Source of the DNA: Sneathiella chinensis
Lineage (GTDB): Bacteria; Pseudomonadota; Alphaproteobacteria; Sneathiellales; Sneathiellaceae
Direction: 5' to 3'
DNA: 64,000 nucleotides
NCBI RefSeq assembly: GCF_012720115.1
Contig: NZ_VNWN01000007.1
Location: forward strand, 1-64,000
A model generated the notes under the pieces. That model had not been told where the DNA came from and did not search any database. It worked only from the letters and a program-made list of their open reading frames with translations. This document shows, one piece after another, positions 9,025 to 18,630 of this stretch. Each line of letters begins with the position of its first letter. The stretch's first letter is position 1. The translations under genes and the position numbers were made by a program.

Positions 9025-10029
9025 GTGACCCCTCTCCCGCATCTTCGGCAAATCGGCCGGGAACTGTTTGTTGAAAGTCTGGCCGTTTATTGGGGCCTTC
9101 TCAAGATCATGGTGCCGGTCATGGTGCTGGTGGAAGCCGGAACCCGGATCGGGCTGGTGGAGATGCTCAGCGACCTGTGTGAGCCGGTCATGGCCTTTGT
9201 CGGCCTGCCCGCCGAGACCGCCATTGTCCTTGCCACCAATCTGGTTGTGGGGCTCTATGCCGCCGGGGCTGTTCTGGTCAGTATTCAGGGGGATGTCTCC
9301 CTGACCATCGGTAACATGACCGTGCTGGCGGGTATGATGCTGTTTGCCCATGCCCTGCCTGTCGAGGTGACAATCGTCAAAAAAGCCGGGTGCAGCCTGC
9401 TGGTTTCCCTGCTCACCCGGCTTGGCGCGGCTTTCCTCTATGGTTGGCTCCTGCACCTGATCTATCGGGGGATGGACGGCTTTAACGAACCGGCCACCAT
9501 CCTGATCGCCGCCGGCACCGACAACGGTGATGGCTCATGGATAAGCTGGATACAATCCTCGGCCATCGGGTTGTTCTGGATTTACTGGGTTCTCTTGTTC
9601 CTGATCGTATTCCTGCGCATTTTGAAGGAAACCGGCGTGACGGACTTCCTGACCCGGATGCTGACGCCCGTCCTCCGCCTCATCGGGATTGGGCCCAACG
9701 CGGCCCCGCTGGCCATGGTCGGTATTCTGTTGGGCCTGTCCTTTGGCGGGGCCTTGATCCTGCGGGAAATCCAGAAGGCCGGTCTCAATCCGAAAAGTAT
9801 CTTTCTTTCCATGGTTTTCATGGGTTTCTGCCATAGTTTGATAGAAGACACCCTGATTGCCATTGCCTTTGGCGGGCACTGGAGCGGGGTGTTCGTCGGA
9901 AGGATTGTTGTTGCCATTCTGCTGATCCTTCCCATCAGCTACTGTATCCTGAAAATGCCGGACCGGATTTTCCACTCCCTGCTGTTCAAGGCAAATAAAG
10001 ACATTCCGGACCAAAAAACAGAAAAGTGA
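9025..10029 (+). CDS. Nucleoside-recognition (gate) domain membrane protein
   Basis: The 334-residue inner-membrane protein begins with GTG and has about eight hydrophobic segments (for example VTIVKKAGCSLLVSLLTRLGAAFLYG and the last, IVVAILLILPISYCIL). The conserved FGGALILREIQKAGL and GFCHSLIEDTLIA segments match the nucleoside-recognition / YjiH-like gate domain family. Some relatives are linked to nucleoside or metabolite transport, but no substrate is established for this subgroup. It lies between the esterase (5 bp) and an MFS transporter (1 bp), so all three appear to form one operon. Confidence 0.78.
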   Translation: MTPLPHLRQIGRELFVESLAVYWGLLKIMVPVMVLVEAGTRIGLVEMLSDLCEPVMAFVGLPAETAIVLATNLVVGLYAAGAVLVSIQGDVSLTIGNMTVLAGMMLFAHALPVEVTIVKKAGCSLLVSLLTRLGAAFLYGWLLHLIYRGMDGFNEPATILIAAGTDNGDGSWISWIQSSAIGLFWIYWVLLFLIVFLRILKETGVTDFLTRMLTPVLRLIGIGPNAAPLAMVGILLGLSFGGALILREIQKAGLNPKSIFLSMVFMGFCHSLIEDTLIAIAFGGHWSGVFVGRIVVAILLILPISYCILKMPDRIFHSLLFKANKDIPDQKTEK

Positions 10030-10030
10030 C

Positions 10031-11245
10031 ATGCCTGCACCGGAAAAAAGACTGTCCCTGACCCTCATTGCCCTGTCACAGGTCAGCATCATGGCGCTGT
10101 GGTTCTCCGCCTCGGCCATTGCCCCCTCGCTGCAGGCAGAGTTCGGGATTTCCGGGGAACAGGTTTCTCTGCTGACCAGTGCGGTTCAGGCCGGGTTCGT
10201 TGCGGGCGCGGTTCTCAGCGCCTTTCTGGGCATGGCCGACCGGATTGACCCGCGCCGCTTCATCATGGCCTCCGGGTTGGTGGCGGCGGTTGCCAACCTG
10301 TTCATCCTGTGGGTCCCGCCGGATTCCGTCAGCATCGTCCTGCTGCGCTTTCTGACCGGTCTTTGTATGGCCGGGGTCTATCCGGTGGGCATGAAGCTCG
10401 CCACCTCATGGGCCAAGGGGGATTTGGGGCTACTGGTGGGTATTCTGGTGGCCGCCCTGACCCTCGGCTCCTCGGCCCCGCATCTGTTCAACGCCTTCGG
10501 CGGGCTGGAATGGCGCTTTACCATTATCAGTGCGTCCCTTGCCGCCGCTGTGGGGTCCCTGCTGATCAACCTGTCGAAGATCGGCCCCAACATGGCCCCG
10601 TCCGCCCCCTTCAATCCACGGGCCGCCCTCAGCGCCTTCTCCATCCCCAGTCTTCGGCTGGCCAATTTCGGGTATCTTGGCCATATGTGGGAACTCTATG
10701 CCATGTGGGCATGGATCGGGGTGTTTCTGGATGCCAGCTTCCGTTTGTCCATGCAGGACGGGGATGCCGGTCTCTGGTCTCGCCTTGCCGCCTTTGCAGT
10801 GATCGGCCTTGGCGGTGCGTTCGGCTGTCTGCTGGCCGGGGGGCTGGCCGACCGGTTGGGGCGCACCACGCTCACCATGGCCGCCATGACTGTCAGCGGC
10901 ACCTGCGCCCTTGTGGTCGGGTTTTTCTTTGGCGCCTCACCGCTGCTTGTGTTTCTGATCTGCCTGATCTGGGGCATTTCCATTATTGCCGATTCCGCCC
11001 AGTTTTCCGCCAGCATCGCCGAACTTTCCCCCCGTGACCGGGTCGGCACCATGCTGACCATCCAGACGGCCACCGGTTTTCTGTTGACGCTGGGCGCCAT
11101 CCACCTGATGCCCTATGTGGTATCCATGTTCGGCTGGACCCATGCCTTCGCCGCGCTGGCCATCGGCCCGTTTCTCGGGGTTATCGCCATGGGGCGCCTG
11201 CGCCGTCATCCCGACGCAATCAAGATGGCCAACGGCCGCCGCTAA
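10031..11245 (+). CDS. MFS transporter, 12 transmembrane segments
   Basis: The 404-residue major facilitator superfamily permease has the GMADRIDPRR loop after the second transmembrane segment and its second-half counterpart GGLADRLGRTTLT, both versions of the MFS GxxxDRxGRR signature. Hydrophobic segments cover nearly all the chain. The general type resembles sugar/metabolite or nitrate-nitrite-like porters, but the substrate cannot be assigned. The ATG follows the preceding stop by one base, indicating coupled translation with the gate-domain protein. Confidence 0.88.
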   Translation: MPAPEKRLSLTLIALSQVSIMALWFSASAIAPSLQAEFGISGEQVSLLTSAVQAGFVAGAVLSAFLGMADRIDPRRFIMASGLVAAVANLFILWVPPDSVSIVLLRFLTGLCMAGVYPVGMKLATSWAKGDLGLLVGILVAALTLGSSAPHLFNAFGGLEWRFTIISASLAAAVGSLLINLSKIGPNMAPSAPFNPRAALSAFSIPSLRLANFGYLGHMWELYAMWAWIGVFLDASFRLSMQDGDAGLWSRLAAFAVIGLGGAFGCLLAGGLADRLGRTTLTMAAMTVSGTCALVVGFFFGASPLLVFLICLIWGISIIADSAQFSASIAELSPRDRVGTMLTIQTATGFLLTLGAIHLMPYVVSMFGWTHAFAALAIGPFLGVIAMGRLRRHPDAIKMANGRR

Positions 11246-11375
11246 ACCAGCGACACCAAAGCCCCGCCGGGTGCCCTTTCCACCCCGCCCCCGCCAACGA
11301 TCACAAGCGGATCGCACAAAGGCAACGGGCCGGCACCAGTATCTGTAGCAATACCATTCACCAGATCGGTTCCAA

Positions 11376-11466
<91 letters not shown>

Positions 11467-11522
11467 ATAATGATCGCGGTCGTTTCCCGTACTTGAGACT
11501 ACCGCTAGCGGTTTGGGACCGC

Positions 11523-11936
11523 CTACAGACGTTCCCACAACAGAGCGTTGGAATAGGCATGACCGTTTCTGGCCATGTCCGGCCCGGTTGTCAGCAAAAG
11601 CCGATCCCCATCCCAACCGATGGTCCGTACAAGGGGCGAACCGATCCATTCGGGGATGGTCGCCAGATCGACATCGTGAATGACTTCGTCCCCCTCAATC
11701 CGAAAATCCCCCGCATAGGACAGGCATTTGGCTGCCGGGGTATCGATACCGGGGGCCTCATCGCCAAAATCGGCGCGCATCAGAAAGCCGGACATGCGCC
11801 CCGCTGACGTATAGACAAGTTGCCCTTTCGATCCCTCACCCATGGGATATTTGTAAAACTCGCCATCCTTGAATGATTTCCAGTCCAGCAGGCGCCATGT
11901 CCCGACCAGATCCTCCCGATCTGTTTTCCCGCTCAT
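11523..11936 (-). CDS. Lipocalin-like domain protein
   Basis: This 137-residue protein has the lipocalin-like signature LVGTWRLLDWKSF near the N-terminus, followed by GQLVYTSAGRMSGFLMR and short alternating beta strands (FRIEGDEVIHDVD, LVRTIGWDGDRLLLTT). It corresponds to the stand-alone lipocalin-like family common in proteobacteria, with no signal peptide, so probably a small cytosolic barrel. The ligand is unknown. It lies 217 bp downstream of recA on the same strand but is separated by a terminator. Two related hexanucleotide arrays flank it. Confidence 0.8.
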   Translation of the reverse strand: MSGKTDREDLVGTWRLLDWKSFKDGEFYKYPMGEGSKGQLVYTSAGRMSGFLMRADFGDEAPGIDTPAAKCLSYAGDFRIEGDEVIHDVDLATIPEWIGSPLVRTIGWDGDRLLLTTGPDMARNGHAYSNALLWERL

Positions 11937-11971
11937 CTCCCTCTCCCTTTTTTTGTTTTTATCAGCATAAC

Positions 11972-12006
11972 AACAAAAAAACCGGCATCAACAAGAATGC
12001 CGGTTT
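11972..12006 (-). terminator. Terminator downstream of recA
   Basis: On the minus strand AACCGGCAT-TCTTGTTG-ATGCCGGTT is followed by a T-rich run (TTTTTTTGTTG). The 9-bp stem would end recA transcription before the lipocalin-like gene. Confidence 0.8.
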
Positions 12007-12023
12007 CGGGTTCTGTGCCTGAG

Positions 12024-12058
12024 CTTAGGCTTAGGCTTAGGCTTAGGCTTAGGCTTGG
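12024..12058. repeat. Hexanucleotide array (CTTAGG)n
   Basis: Five perfect CTTAGG units plus a partial sixth lie between the recA stop and the recA terminator. The unit differs by one base from the GGCTCA unit at 11377-11408. Confidence 0.85.
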
Positions 12059-12152
12059 TACTGGGCTTTAGGCCTGATCCATTGCTGCCAGCGCCATGAA
12101 TTGGCCTCTGGCAGCAAATCGACTGAAAATCACCTTATTCGAAAGCGCCTTA

Positions 12153-13226
12153 TCAGGAAGCGCCTTCTTCTTCCTCTTCAATCGGGTTGCCCTGAATGGC
12201 TTCGGCAATGACGCCCGCATTCTGCAGGATCTTCGTTTCGATCTGCTTGGCCATTTCCGGGTTTTCCTTGAGGAAGGTTTTCGCCTGTTCCCGGCCCTGA
12301 CCAATCCGCTGACTGTCATAGGAGTACCAGGAGCCGGATTTCTCCACGACCTCGGCCTTTACGCCCAGATCAAGGATTTCACCGGTTTTCGAAATCCCTT
12401 CACCATACATGATGTCAAATTCAACAACCTTGAACGGCGGGGCCACCTTGTTCTTGACCACCTTGACCCGTGTCTGGTTGCCGACCACCTCGTCCTTGTT
12501 CTTGATCTGCCCGATCCGGCGAATATCAAGACGGACAGATGCATAGAATTTCAATGCGTTACCGCCCGTTGTTGTCTCGGGACTTCCAAACATGACGCCG
12601 ATCTTCATCCGGATCTGGTTGATGAAAATGACCATGCAGTTGGAACGGGAAATGGACCCGGTCAGCTTGCGGAGGGCCTGGCTCATCAGTCGGGCCTGAA
12701 GACCCACATGGGTATCGCCCATCTCGCCTTCCAGTTCCGCCTGCGGCACCAGAGCCGCCACACTGTCAACCACCAGCACATCAATGGCCCCGGACCGAAC
12801 CAGTGTATCGGCAATCTCAAGGGACTGTTCCCCGGTGTCGGGTTGGGAAATCAGCAACTCGTCAATATTGACGCCCAGCTTCTTTGCATAAATCGGGTCC
12901 AGTGCGTGTTCCGCATCCACAAAGGCACAGGTGCCCCCGTTTTTCTGCGCTTCCGCGACCACATGCAGGGCCAGCGTGGTTTTCCCGGAACTTTCCGGAC
13001 CATAAATTTCGATAATACGCCCCTTGGGCAGACCGCCAATACCAAGGGCGATATCCAGTCCGAGGGATCCTGTGGGGATCGCAGCGATGTCCAGCGCTTC
13101 CTGCTGGCCCAGTTTCATCACAGAGCCCTTGCCAAAGGCCCTGTCGATCTGACTCATTGCTGCTTCCAGAGCTTTTTTCTTGTCCATGCCACCTGCTTCG
13201 ACGAGTTTCAGTGCTGTTTGTACCAT
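12153..13226 (-). CDS. recA: Recombinase A
   Basis: RecA (357 residues from this start) forms filaments on single-stranded DNA, drives strand exchange and activates LexA self-cleavage. Walker A is GPESSGKT, the Walker B region is [14 protein letters not shown], and loop L2 follows [28 protein letters not shown]. The C-terminus is acidic (EEEEEGAS), as usual. Two starts are possible: this ATG ([13 protein letters not shown]) or ATG at 13187 ([10 protein letters not shown]); the frame is open slightly further upstream too. An alphaproteobacterial SOS box lies 116 bp upstream at 13342, so LexA control is likely. Confidence 0.97.
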   Translation of the reverse strand: MVQTALKLVEAGGMDKKKALEAAMSQIDRAFGKGSVMKLGQQEALDIAAIPTGSLGLDIALGIGGLPKGRIIEIYGPESSGKTTLALHVVAEAQKNGGTCAFVDAEHALDPIYAKKLGVNIDELLISQPDTGEQSLEIADTLVRSGAIDVLVVDSVAALVPQAELEGEMGDTHVGLQARLMSQALRKLTGSISRSNCMVIFINQIRMKIGVMFGSPETTTGGNALKFYASVRLDIRRIGQIKNKDEVVGNQTRVKVVKNKVAPPFKVVEFDIMYGEGISKTGEILDLGVKAEVVEKSGSWYSYDSQRIGQGREQAKTFLKENPEMAKQIETKILQNAGVIAEAIQGNPIEEEEEGAS

Positions 13227-13341
13227 TCGTTCCCCACTTATTTCATAGGTCCGCCAAGGATGCAATACAGTCAATGTACATGTTTTGTTCTCATTGGCAA
13301 CATATTTTTAATACCTTGATTTTAATAGTATATTTTTATTT

Positions 13342-13356
13342 GTTCCAAGTTTGTTC
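13342..13356 (-). promoter_or_regulatory. LexA (SOS) box of recA
   Basis: GTTC-CAAGTTT-GTTC is a perfect direct repeat of the alphaproteobacterial LexA site (GTTC-N7-GTTC, or GAAC-N7-GAAC on the recA strand). AT-rich promoter-like DNA (TATACTATTAAAAT on the minus strand) follows immediately towards recA, so LexA would cover the promoter. Confidence 0.85.
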
Positions 13357-13500
13357 CGGCGATCTACCTTTCGATTCGCCTTTTCACCATTCCCGATTCC
13401 CCTGAATCAGTCCACCAATCCGGGGCATTCCCCACTGGAAAAACACCTCAAATGCCTAACGGAGGAATGCGGCACACCTCGGATTAGCAAACTGCAGCAA

Positions 13501-14598
13501 TCAAGCCGGTTGCGCCACTTCATCAAACTGGCGAATGGCAGCCTGTATCTGTTCCCGCAAAGCAAATATATCTTCCACTTTTCCAATATCCTGACGTGTT
13601 TCGCCCCCGGGGGTAAAAACAAGAACTGACATCTTCGTTTTAAGGAAAATCAGCCGACATATTGATTTTCTGTTGTTGTCATCCAGAAGAATGGCGCAAT
13701 AGCTTTTCGCATCCCGCATGTAAATCCGGTCAACATCAACAACCTCTGCCCCGATTGCCTGAACGATACGGAATGCCATGATTTCTTCTTCTGTTGTAAC
13801 GATCCCGTCGTCCCCCTCTTGCACAACAGCCTCCAGAGCAGCGGTGGGTTTCTTTACATCCGAAGTCTCACTCTTTGTTGCCCCTCCTGTTTCAAGAGCA
13901 GACTTCAGACGGGCATTCACTTTTTCCCGAACGAAATCTTCAAATGCGCGCTGCACCAGTTCCGTGAATTGTTCCCTTACCTGTTGGGTAAACCTGCCCA
14001 AATACACACGGTTCGTGAAAATTTTTACAAACTCCTCAGTTGGATTGTTGTACTCAAGACCAATTTCCACCATGAGCGCTCGATGATATTTTAAGTTACT
14101 GGCCGTACTGACTATGGTCTCGATATCAAAACTTGTTTTGGTGAACTTTTTCAGTTCCTCAATTTCCTGCCCTCCAAAATTGAGGATATCGAACTCGAAA
14201 AAAGGCCGCTCATCCATCTGATTGGGCCGATCCAGATCGGTATAGAAAAGATATCTGACACCATCCGTCAGGACACCAAACCGGGCCTCTGTAACCGAAA
14301 AATACCGAAACAACTGACCCGCATGACTTGCGGCAAGTTGCGAGCCGACAGGCTTGCATTCAATCAGCATGACAATGCCATCATCCTGTTTGATGCCATA
14401 ATCGACTTTTTCGCCTTTTTTCATCCCATGATCAGCGGTAAGTTCAGGTACGACCTCAGAAGGATTAAAGACGTCGTAGCCAAGAGCCTGCACAAAAGGC
14501 AGAACAAAAGCTGTTTTGGCAGCCTCCTCAGTCAACACATGGTCTTTTTGGCGTTTAATCCGTGCGGACAGTTCCTGCAAACGATCAATCAAATCCAT
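13501..14598 (-). CDS. Orphan HsdR N-terminal-type nuclease (type I restriction-like)
   Basis: The 365-residue protein has the HsdR N-terminal PD-(D/E)xK fold: VLTEEAAKTAFVLPFVQALGYDVFNPSEV, then Asp66 in KVDYGI and the Glu80-x-Lys82 pair in MLIECKPV. HAGQLFRYFSVT and FGVLTDGVRYLFYTDLD continue the family. There is no helicase motor, and no hsdM or hsdS gene nearby, so it is not a type I system. The C-terminal third (from about residue 235) has a variable linker and then a compact beta-rich domain (YCAILLDDNNRKSICRLIFL). Stand-alone members of this family are widespread; their role is uncertain, possibly genome defence or housekeeping. It is transcribed towards recA. Confidence 0.82.
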   Translation of the reverse strand: MDLIDRLQELSARIKRQKDHVLTEEAAKTAFVLPFVQALGYDVFNPSEVVPELTADHGMKKGEKVDYGIKQDDGIVMLIECKPVGSQLAASHAGQLFRYFSVTEARFGVLTDGVRYLFYTDLDRPNQMDERPFFEFDILNFGGQEIEELKKFTKTSFDIETIVSTASNLKYHRALMVEIGLEYNNPTEEFVKIFTNRVYLGRFTQQVREQFTELVQRAFEDFVREKVNARLKSALETGGATKSETSDVKKPTAALEAVVQEGDDGIVTTEEEIMAFRIVQAIGAEVVDVDRIYMRDAKSYCAILLDDNNRKSICRLIFLKTKMSVLVFTPGGETRQDIGKVEDIFALREQIQAAIRQFDEVAQPA

Positions 14599-14792
14599 TA
14601 TCTTCCTCCCGATAACATTTTAAAAACATAATACTGAAAAAAGAAAATAGTATAAGTTTATTTTATCGGCAAACGGGTGCTCCGTTGTTACCCCGCCTCC
14701 TGTTCAGGAGGGTGATTGTGGTAAAATGGTAAGAAAAACAAACATAGCCTGACCCCGATTACAGAAAGGTCCACCCGGTGGGGCTGCGGTTT

Positions 14793-15713
14793 TCAGGGTG
14801 TGGGGCCGCGCAGCTTTGCGGTTTCGGTGGCGAGCCAGTTGCGGAAACTTCGGATGACTGTGTCATTGGCGTTTTCGGGCAGGGTCAGGAGGTAATAGCC
14901 GGATTCCAGAGCCAGTTCCGTTCCGCTGAGGGCGACAAGACGGCCGCTGTCGAGGTCATTCTGGACAAGGCACTTCTTGGCAAGGGCCACCCCCTCCCCG
15001 TTGACGGCGGCCTCAATGACCATCCATTGCTGGGAAAATTCGCGCATGGTCAGGTGCGAAACATCGGCCAGCCCGTTGCTGGACAGATAGGTTTCCCAAG
15101 ACGGATAATCCTTTATGACCCGGGGATGCTTGTCCAACAACAGTGGATAGTCCCGCAATCTGTCAAGATCAAACCCCTCTGCCGACGGGTCAAGAAGATG
15201 CGGCGCCGCCACCAGAAGCAGCTCGTCGCGCAGGATTTCCCGGCTCCACATGCCCGATTGGCGGGCCATGCCATAACGAATGCCTACATCCCCATCTGCG
15301 GCATGATATTCGCTGACCAGCTCCACCGTCGAAACCGATATATCCACATCCGGCCACAAATCCCGAAACCGGGTCAGGCGGGGCAACAGGAATTTCATGG
15401 CAAAGGAGGCGGTCACCGATATGACCAACCCCTTGCGCACATCCGGGCGCCCGGCGCACCGGGTGGCAACGCGGATCGCCTCGAAGGAGCGGGATATTTC
15501 GTCAAAATAAACCCGTCCGGGTTCGGTGAATTCCAGCCCCTTGTTGGTCCGTTGGAACAGGCGACACCCAATCCATTTCTCAAGGGCGTGAACCTGCTGG
15601 CTGACCGCCCCTGAGGAAACGCCAAGCGCCTCGGCGGCCCGCCCGATATTCAGGTACCGCCCGGCACTTTCAAACGCCTTCAACGCATTGAGAGGCGGAA
15701 GCTGGTCCCTCAT
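14793..15713 (-). CDS. LysR family regulator, GcvA-like
   Basis: The 306-residue regulator has an N-terminal winged helix (LPPLNALKAFESAGRYLNIGRAAEALGVSSGAVSQQVHALE, residues 5-45) typical of the GcvA branch and a C-terminal effector-binding domain (LVISVTASFAMKFLLPRLTRF onwards, from about residue 93). It is divergent from the MmgE/PrpD-TRAP-deacylase genes across a 366-bp AT-rich spacer, the classic layout for a LysR activator of the adjacent catabolic operon. The effector is unknown, probably the transported substrate or a product (inference). Confidence 0.92.
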   Translation of the reverse strand: MRDQLPPLNALKAFESAGRYLNIGRAAEALGVSSGAVSQQVHALEKWIGCRLFQRTNKGLEFTEPGRVYFDEISRSFEAIRVATRCAGRPDVRKGLVISVTASFAMKFLLPRLTRFRDLWPDVDISVSTVELVSEYHAADGDVGIRYGMARQSGMWSREILRDELLLVAAPHLLDPSAEGFDLDRLRDYPLLLDKHPRVIKDYPSWETYLSSNGLADVSHLTMREFSQQWMVIEAAVNGEGVALAKKCLVQNDLDSGRLVALSGTELALESGYYLLTLPENANDTVIRSFRNWLATETAKLRGPTP

Positions 15714-16079
15714 GTTCCACCTTTAGAAAAAGTAAACACAAAAACACGGGTTTTAAATTCATTTACCCTTAATAGTTGCCTAATTTAAACAACACAGGAT
15801 AACTTGTCGATTAGTTTCAGAGCTTTGAAAAACCATGGAAAACACCAATAAAATACGAGTTTTTAAAGCATATAAGACACGAATTTGTCTGGACTTTTCC
15901 CTTTCGAAAAGGACTTACAGCCAAATATTCCTAAATTTTACAAATATTAAATCATACAATTACCACCCTACGGTTTCATTTTTTAAACAATATTCAGTGT
16001 CCTTTCTGGCCGCGAAGGACGCCGCCAGCCCCTCTTCAGGTGGCCCCCTTTCAGGCATGTCCGGAGAAGCACTGGCCGG
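15714..16079. other. AT-rich divergent regulatory region
   Basis: The spacer between the LysR gene and the PrpD operon is strongly AT-rich for this genome. It must hold both promoters and the LysR site. I cannot single out one T-N11-A motif with confidence because many fit by chance, and I see no gene here. Confidence 0.55.
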
Positions 16080-17462
16080 ATGGTGCTGCCAATGAACACC
16101 ATAACCGCCCCGAACACCGCCGATGAAATTGCGATCTGGATTTCAGAAACCGCCACCATTTGCAATCCTGTCGCCCGCCAGCGGGCGCGCGAGGCGTTCA
16201 TCGATACATTTGCCTGTATTCTCGCCGCCACATCCGAGGAAGTGGTCCAGAAAGTCTTTGAGGGCCTGCACCGGTCCGGCGGCGGACTGTGCTCGGTCGT
16301 TGGGCGGACGGAAACACTTTCAGCGGAAAATGCGGCACTGGTGAACGGCACCGCCGCCCATGCGCTGGATTTCGACGACAACTTTCTCCCTGCGGTCACC
16401 CATGCCTCAGCTGTTCTTGTCCCTGCCCTTCTGGCGCTGGGCGAGGAAGTCGGCGCATCGGGTGACCTTCTTTTGGACGCCTATATTGTCGGACTGGAAA
16501 TTCAGGCCTGGCTGGGTCACCGCATGATCCCTGCCCATTACGCCGCTGGCTGGCATGCCACATCCACCATTGGGGCGATCGGCGCGGCGGCCGCCTGCGT
16601 GCGGCTGCTGACCCTTGATACGGAAACCGCCCGGTCCGCCCTCAGTATGGCCACCAGTATGGCCTGCGGATCGAAGATCCAGTTTGGCAGCATGACCAAG
16701 CCCCTTCATGCCGGACTTGCGGCGCGGGCCGGCATTACCGCGTCCCGACTGGCCGCCGCCGGGGTTCAGGCTCACCCGGACCCGTTTGAAGGCCCGTGGG
16801 GGTTCCTGTCCCTGCATCATGCCCCAGCCCGACCCGGCAACCGGCGCAATGCCAGCCTTGCCATCATCGATCATGGACTGGCCCGGAAAAGATGGCCCTG
16901 CTGCGCCAGCGCCCACCGGACACTGGACGCCATCCACCAGTTGATGAGGGAAAACGACCTGACCGCGGAAGATATCGCAAGGATTGAAACCCGCATCCCG
17001 GATTCCAACGCCCGAAACCTGCGCTTCGACAGCCCGACAACGGTCAACGAGGCACGGTTTTCCATGACCTATACCGCGGCGGCATTGGCCGTCGGGGGCA
17101 CGCTGGGGCTGGAGGACTTTACAGAAGAAGCCCTTCACCGCCCGGACGTGCGGGCCTTCATGCCCCGGATCACCATGCTGGAAGCCGGCCCGGAGTCTGA
17201 CAGGGGCGAAGGCATTTGGGATATGCCGGCCATGACCACCATCGCAACCTGTGACGGGCGTGTTCTGGTTCGGGAAATCCTGCAACCGGTGGGGACAATC
17301 CACGCCCCGCTGCAGGAGGAGGATCTGGAGCAGAAATTCAGGTCCTGCGCCAGCCGGTCACTCCCCCCGCAGCAGAGTGAGGGGTTGCTGGCAATTCTGC
17401 GCGGGATCGAGGGACACAATGTCCGGCAGATAGCATCGTATTTGAGGAGTTTGTCAGTATAG
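16080..17462 (+). CDS. MmgE/PrpD family protein
   Basis: The 460-residue protein belongs to the MmgE/PrpD family, whose known members include 2-methylcitrate dehydratase, cis-aconitate decarboxylase and iminodisuccinate epimerase. Family text includes FIDTFACILAAT, ENAALVNGTAAHALDFDDNFLPAVTHASAVLVPALLALGE and AGWHATSTIGAIGAAAA. Start is ATG 16080 or 16092; neither has a strong ribosome site. It is the first gene of the TRAP cluster rather than a methylcitrate cluster (no prpB or prpC near), so propionate metabolism is unlikely. An epimerase, isomerase or dehydratase acting on the transported acid is a reasonable inference. Confidence 0.87.
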   Translation: MVLPMNTITAPNTADEIAIWISETATICNPVARQRAREAFIDTFACILAATSEEVVQKVFEGLHRSGGGLCSVVGRTETLSAENAALVNGTAAHALDFDDNFLPAVTHASAVLVPALLALGEEVGASGDLLLDAYIVGLEIQAWLGHRMIPAHYAAGWHATSTIGAIGAAAACVRLLTLDTETARSALSMATSMACGSKIQFGSMTKPLHAGLAARAGITASRLAAAGVQAHPDPFEGPWGFLSLHHAPARPGNRRNASLAIIDHGLARKRWPCCASAHRTLDAIHQLMRENDLTAEDIARIETRIPDSNARNLRFDSPTTVNEARFSMTYTAAALAVGGTLGLEDFTEEALHRPDVRAFMPRITMLEAGPESDRGEGIWDMPAMTTIATCDGRVLVREILQPVGTIHAPLQEEDLEQKFRSCASRSLPPQQSEGLLAILRGIEGHNVRQIASYLRSLSV

Positions 17463-17527
17463 CGTGAGCGGCGGCCCGGTCCGTCACCTGATGGGAAAGA
17501 TCAGGAGTCTAACGAGAGGAGAGAGAC

Positions 17528-18559
17528 ATGAAAACAAGAAGATATGTGATCAAGGCAGCCCTGACAGCGATCACCGCTGCAGGCATGCTGTCGGCGGCAA
17601 GCGCAGAGGCCAAGGAATACAAGATTGATGTGGCACTGGATACAGGCCCCAATCATATCCGCAATATCAGCATCAAAAAATGGGCCGATGTCCTGAACGC
17701 CAAATCCAATGGCGAACTGAAAATCAACGTGTTCGAGGGCGCCTCCAAATTCAAGGGGTCCGCCGTTCCCACGGCTCTGGCGCAGGGGACGCTGGACATG
17801 GGCGTTCCGGGCACATGGCAGTTGACAAAATTCATTCCGGAATATGGCGTAATCTTCCTGCCCATGTTCTTTGGCCGGGATCGTCAGGTGACCTATCAGG
17901 TGATGGATGGCGAGATCGGCAAGGAACTGGTCACCAAGACGGAACAGAAGCTGAATGTCAAAATTCTGGGCCGCTTCATTGATATCGGACCGGCCATCAC
18001 CTTCATGAAGACAGAAGCGATCAAGTCCCCGACCGACTATGAGGGGAAACGGATCCGCATTGCCGGCAGTGCGGCCCATGCCCGCCGTTATGAGGCTCTT
18101 GGTGCCAACGCGGTCAAGGTATCGTGGCCCGATGTCCCGCAAGCCCTGCAAACCGGTATGGTTGACGGCGTCATGACCGCCTTTGAATCCGTGCGCAGCG
18201 CCAAGCTATGGGATTCCGGGATCAAATACGCCTATGTGGACCAGCATGCCTTCCACCAGTATGTCCCCATGATCAACATGGAATTGTGGAACAGCCTGCC
18301 GAAGAAACTTCAGGACCTGATGGAAACCACTTGGGATGAGGCCGTGGGCCCGCAGCGGGAATTCACCGCCGACCGGGACAGCGACGCGCGCACCGAGTCC
18401 ATCCAGAACGGGATCACCGTGTTTGATGCCAGCGCCAAGGATCTCGATACCCTGCGGGAAAGCCTTTACCCCATTCAGGACAGCGTGATCGAGGAACTGC
18501 GGATTGACCCGGACTTCGCCAAGCGTACACAGGCAGCCGTCGAAAAGGCCGCCCTGTAA
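17528..18559 (+). CDS. TRAP transporter substrate-binding protein DctP type
   Basis: This 343-residue periplasmic solute receptor starts with a signal peptide (MKTRRYVIKAALTAITAAG, cut after ASAEA or nearby). The mature domain has the DctP pattern: WADVLNAKSNGELKINVF, the GTLDMGVPGTWQL segment, and KSPTDYEGKRIRIAGSAAHARRYEALGANAV with the conserved Arg that binds the substrate carboxylate. A strong GAGAGGAGAGAG ribosome site precedes the ATG. Together with the following dctQ- and dctM-type genes it forms a complete TRAP importer driven by an ion gradient. The ligand is an organic acid or related carboxylate, not otherwise known. Confidence 0.93.
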   Translation: MKTRRYVIKAALTAITAAGMLSAASAEAKEYKIDVALDTGPNHIRNISIKKWADVLNAKSNGELKINVFEGASKFKGSAVPTALAQGTLDMGVPGTWQLTKFIPEYGVIFLPMFFGRDRQVTYQVMDGEIGKELVTKTEQKLNVKILGRFIDIGPAITFMKTEAIKSPTDYEGKRIRIAGSAAHARRYEALGANAVKVSWPDVPQALQTGMVDGVMTAFESVRSAKLWDSGIKYAYVDQHAFHQYVPMINMELWNSLPKKLQDLMETTWDEAVGPQREFTADRDSDARTESIQNGITVFDASAKDLDTLRESLYPIQDSVIEELRIDPDFAKRTQAAVEKAAL

Positions 18560-18630
18560 ATTCTGGGCCAAGGGGAAACGCAGCGGACGAAAACCCGTCC
18601 CGTTTCCCCTTTCAAACCGGGGGACAAGTA

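Noticed and set aside
12024-12058. GGCTTA array as telomere-like DNA
   Set aside because: The unit TTAGGC is the nematode telomere repeat, but the array is short, internal and lies between ordinary bacterial genes. No linear end is implied.
12096-13319. Plus-strand open frame covering recA
   Set aside because: It lies exactly opposite recA, whose conserved motifs are unmistakable on the minus strand. No support for a second gene.
16080-17462. Methylcitrate dehydratase prpD of a propionate pathway
   Set aside because: The gene is MmgE/PrpD-like, but no prpB, prpC or acnD is next to it; the TRAP and M20 genes point to another substrate.
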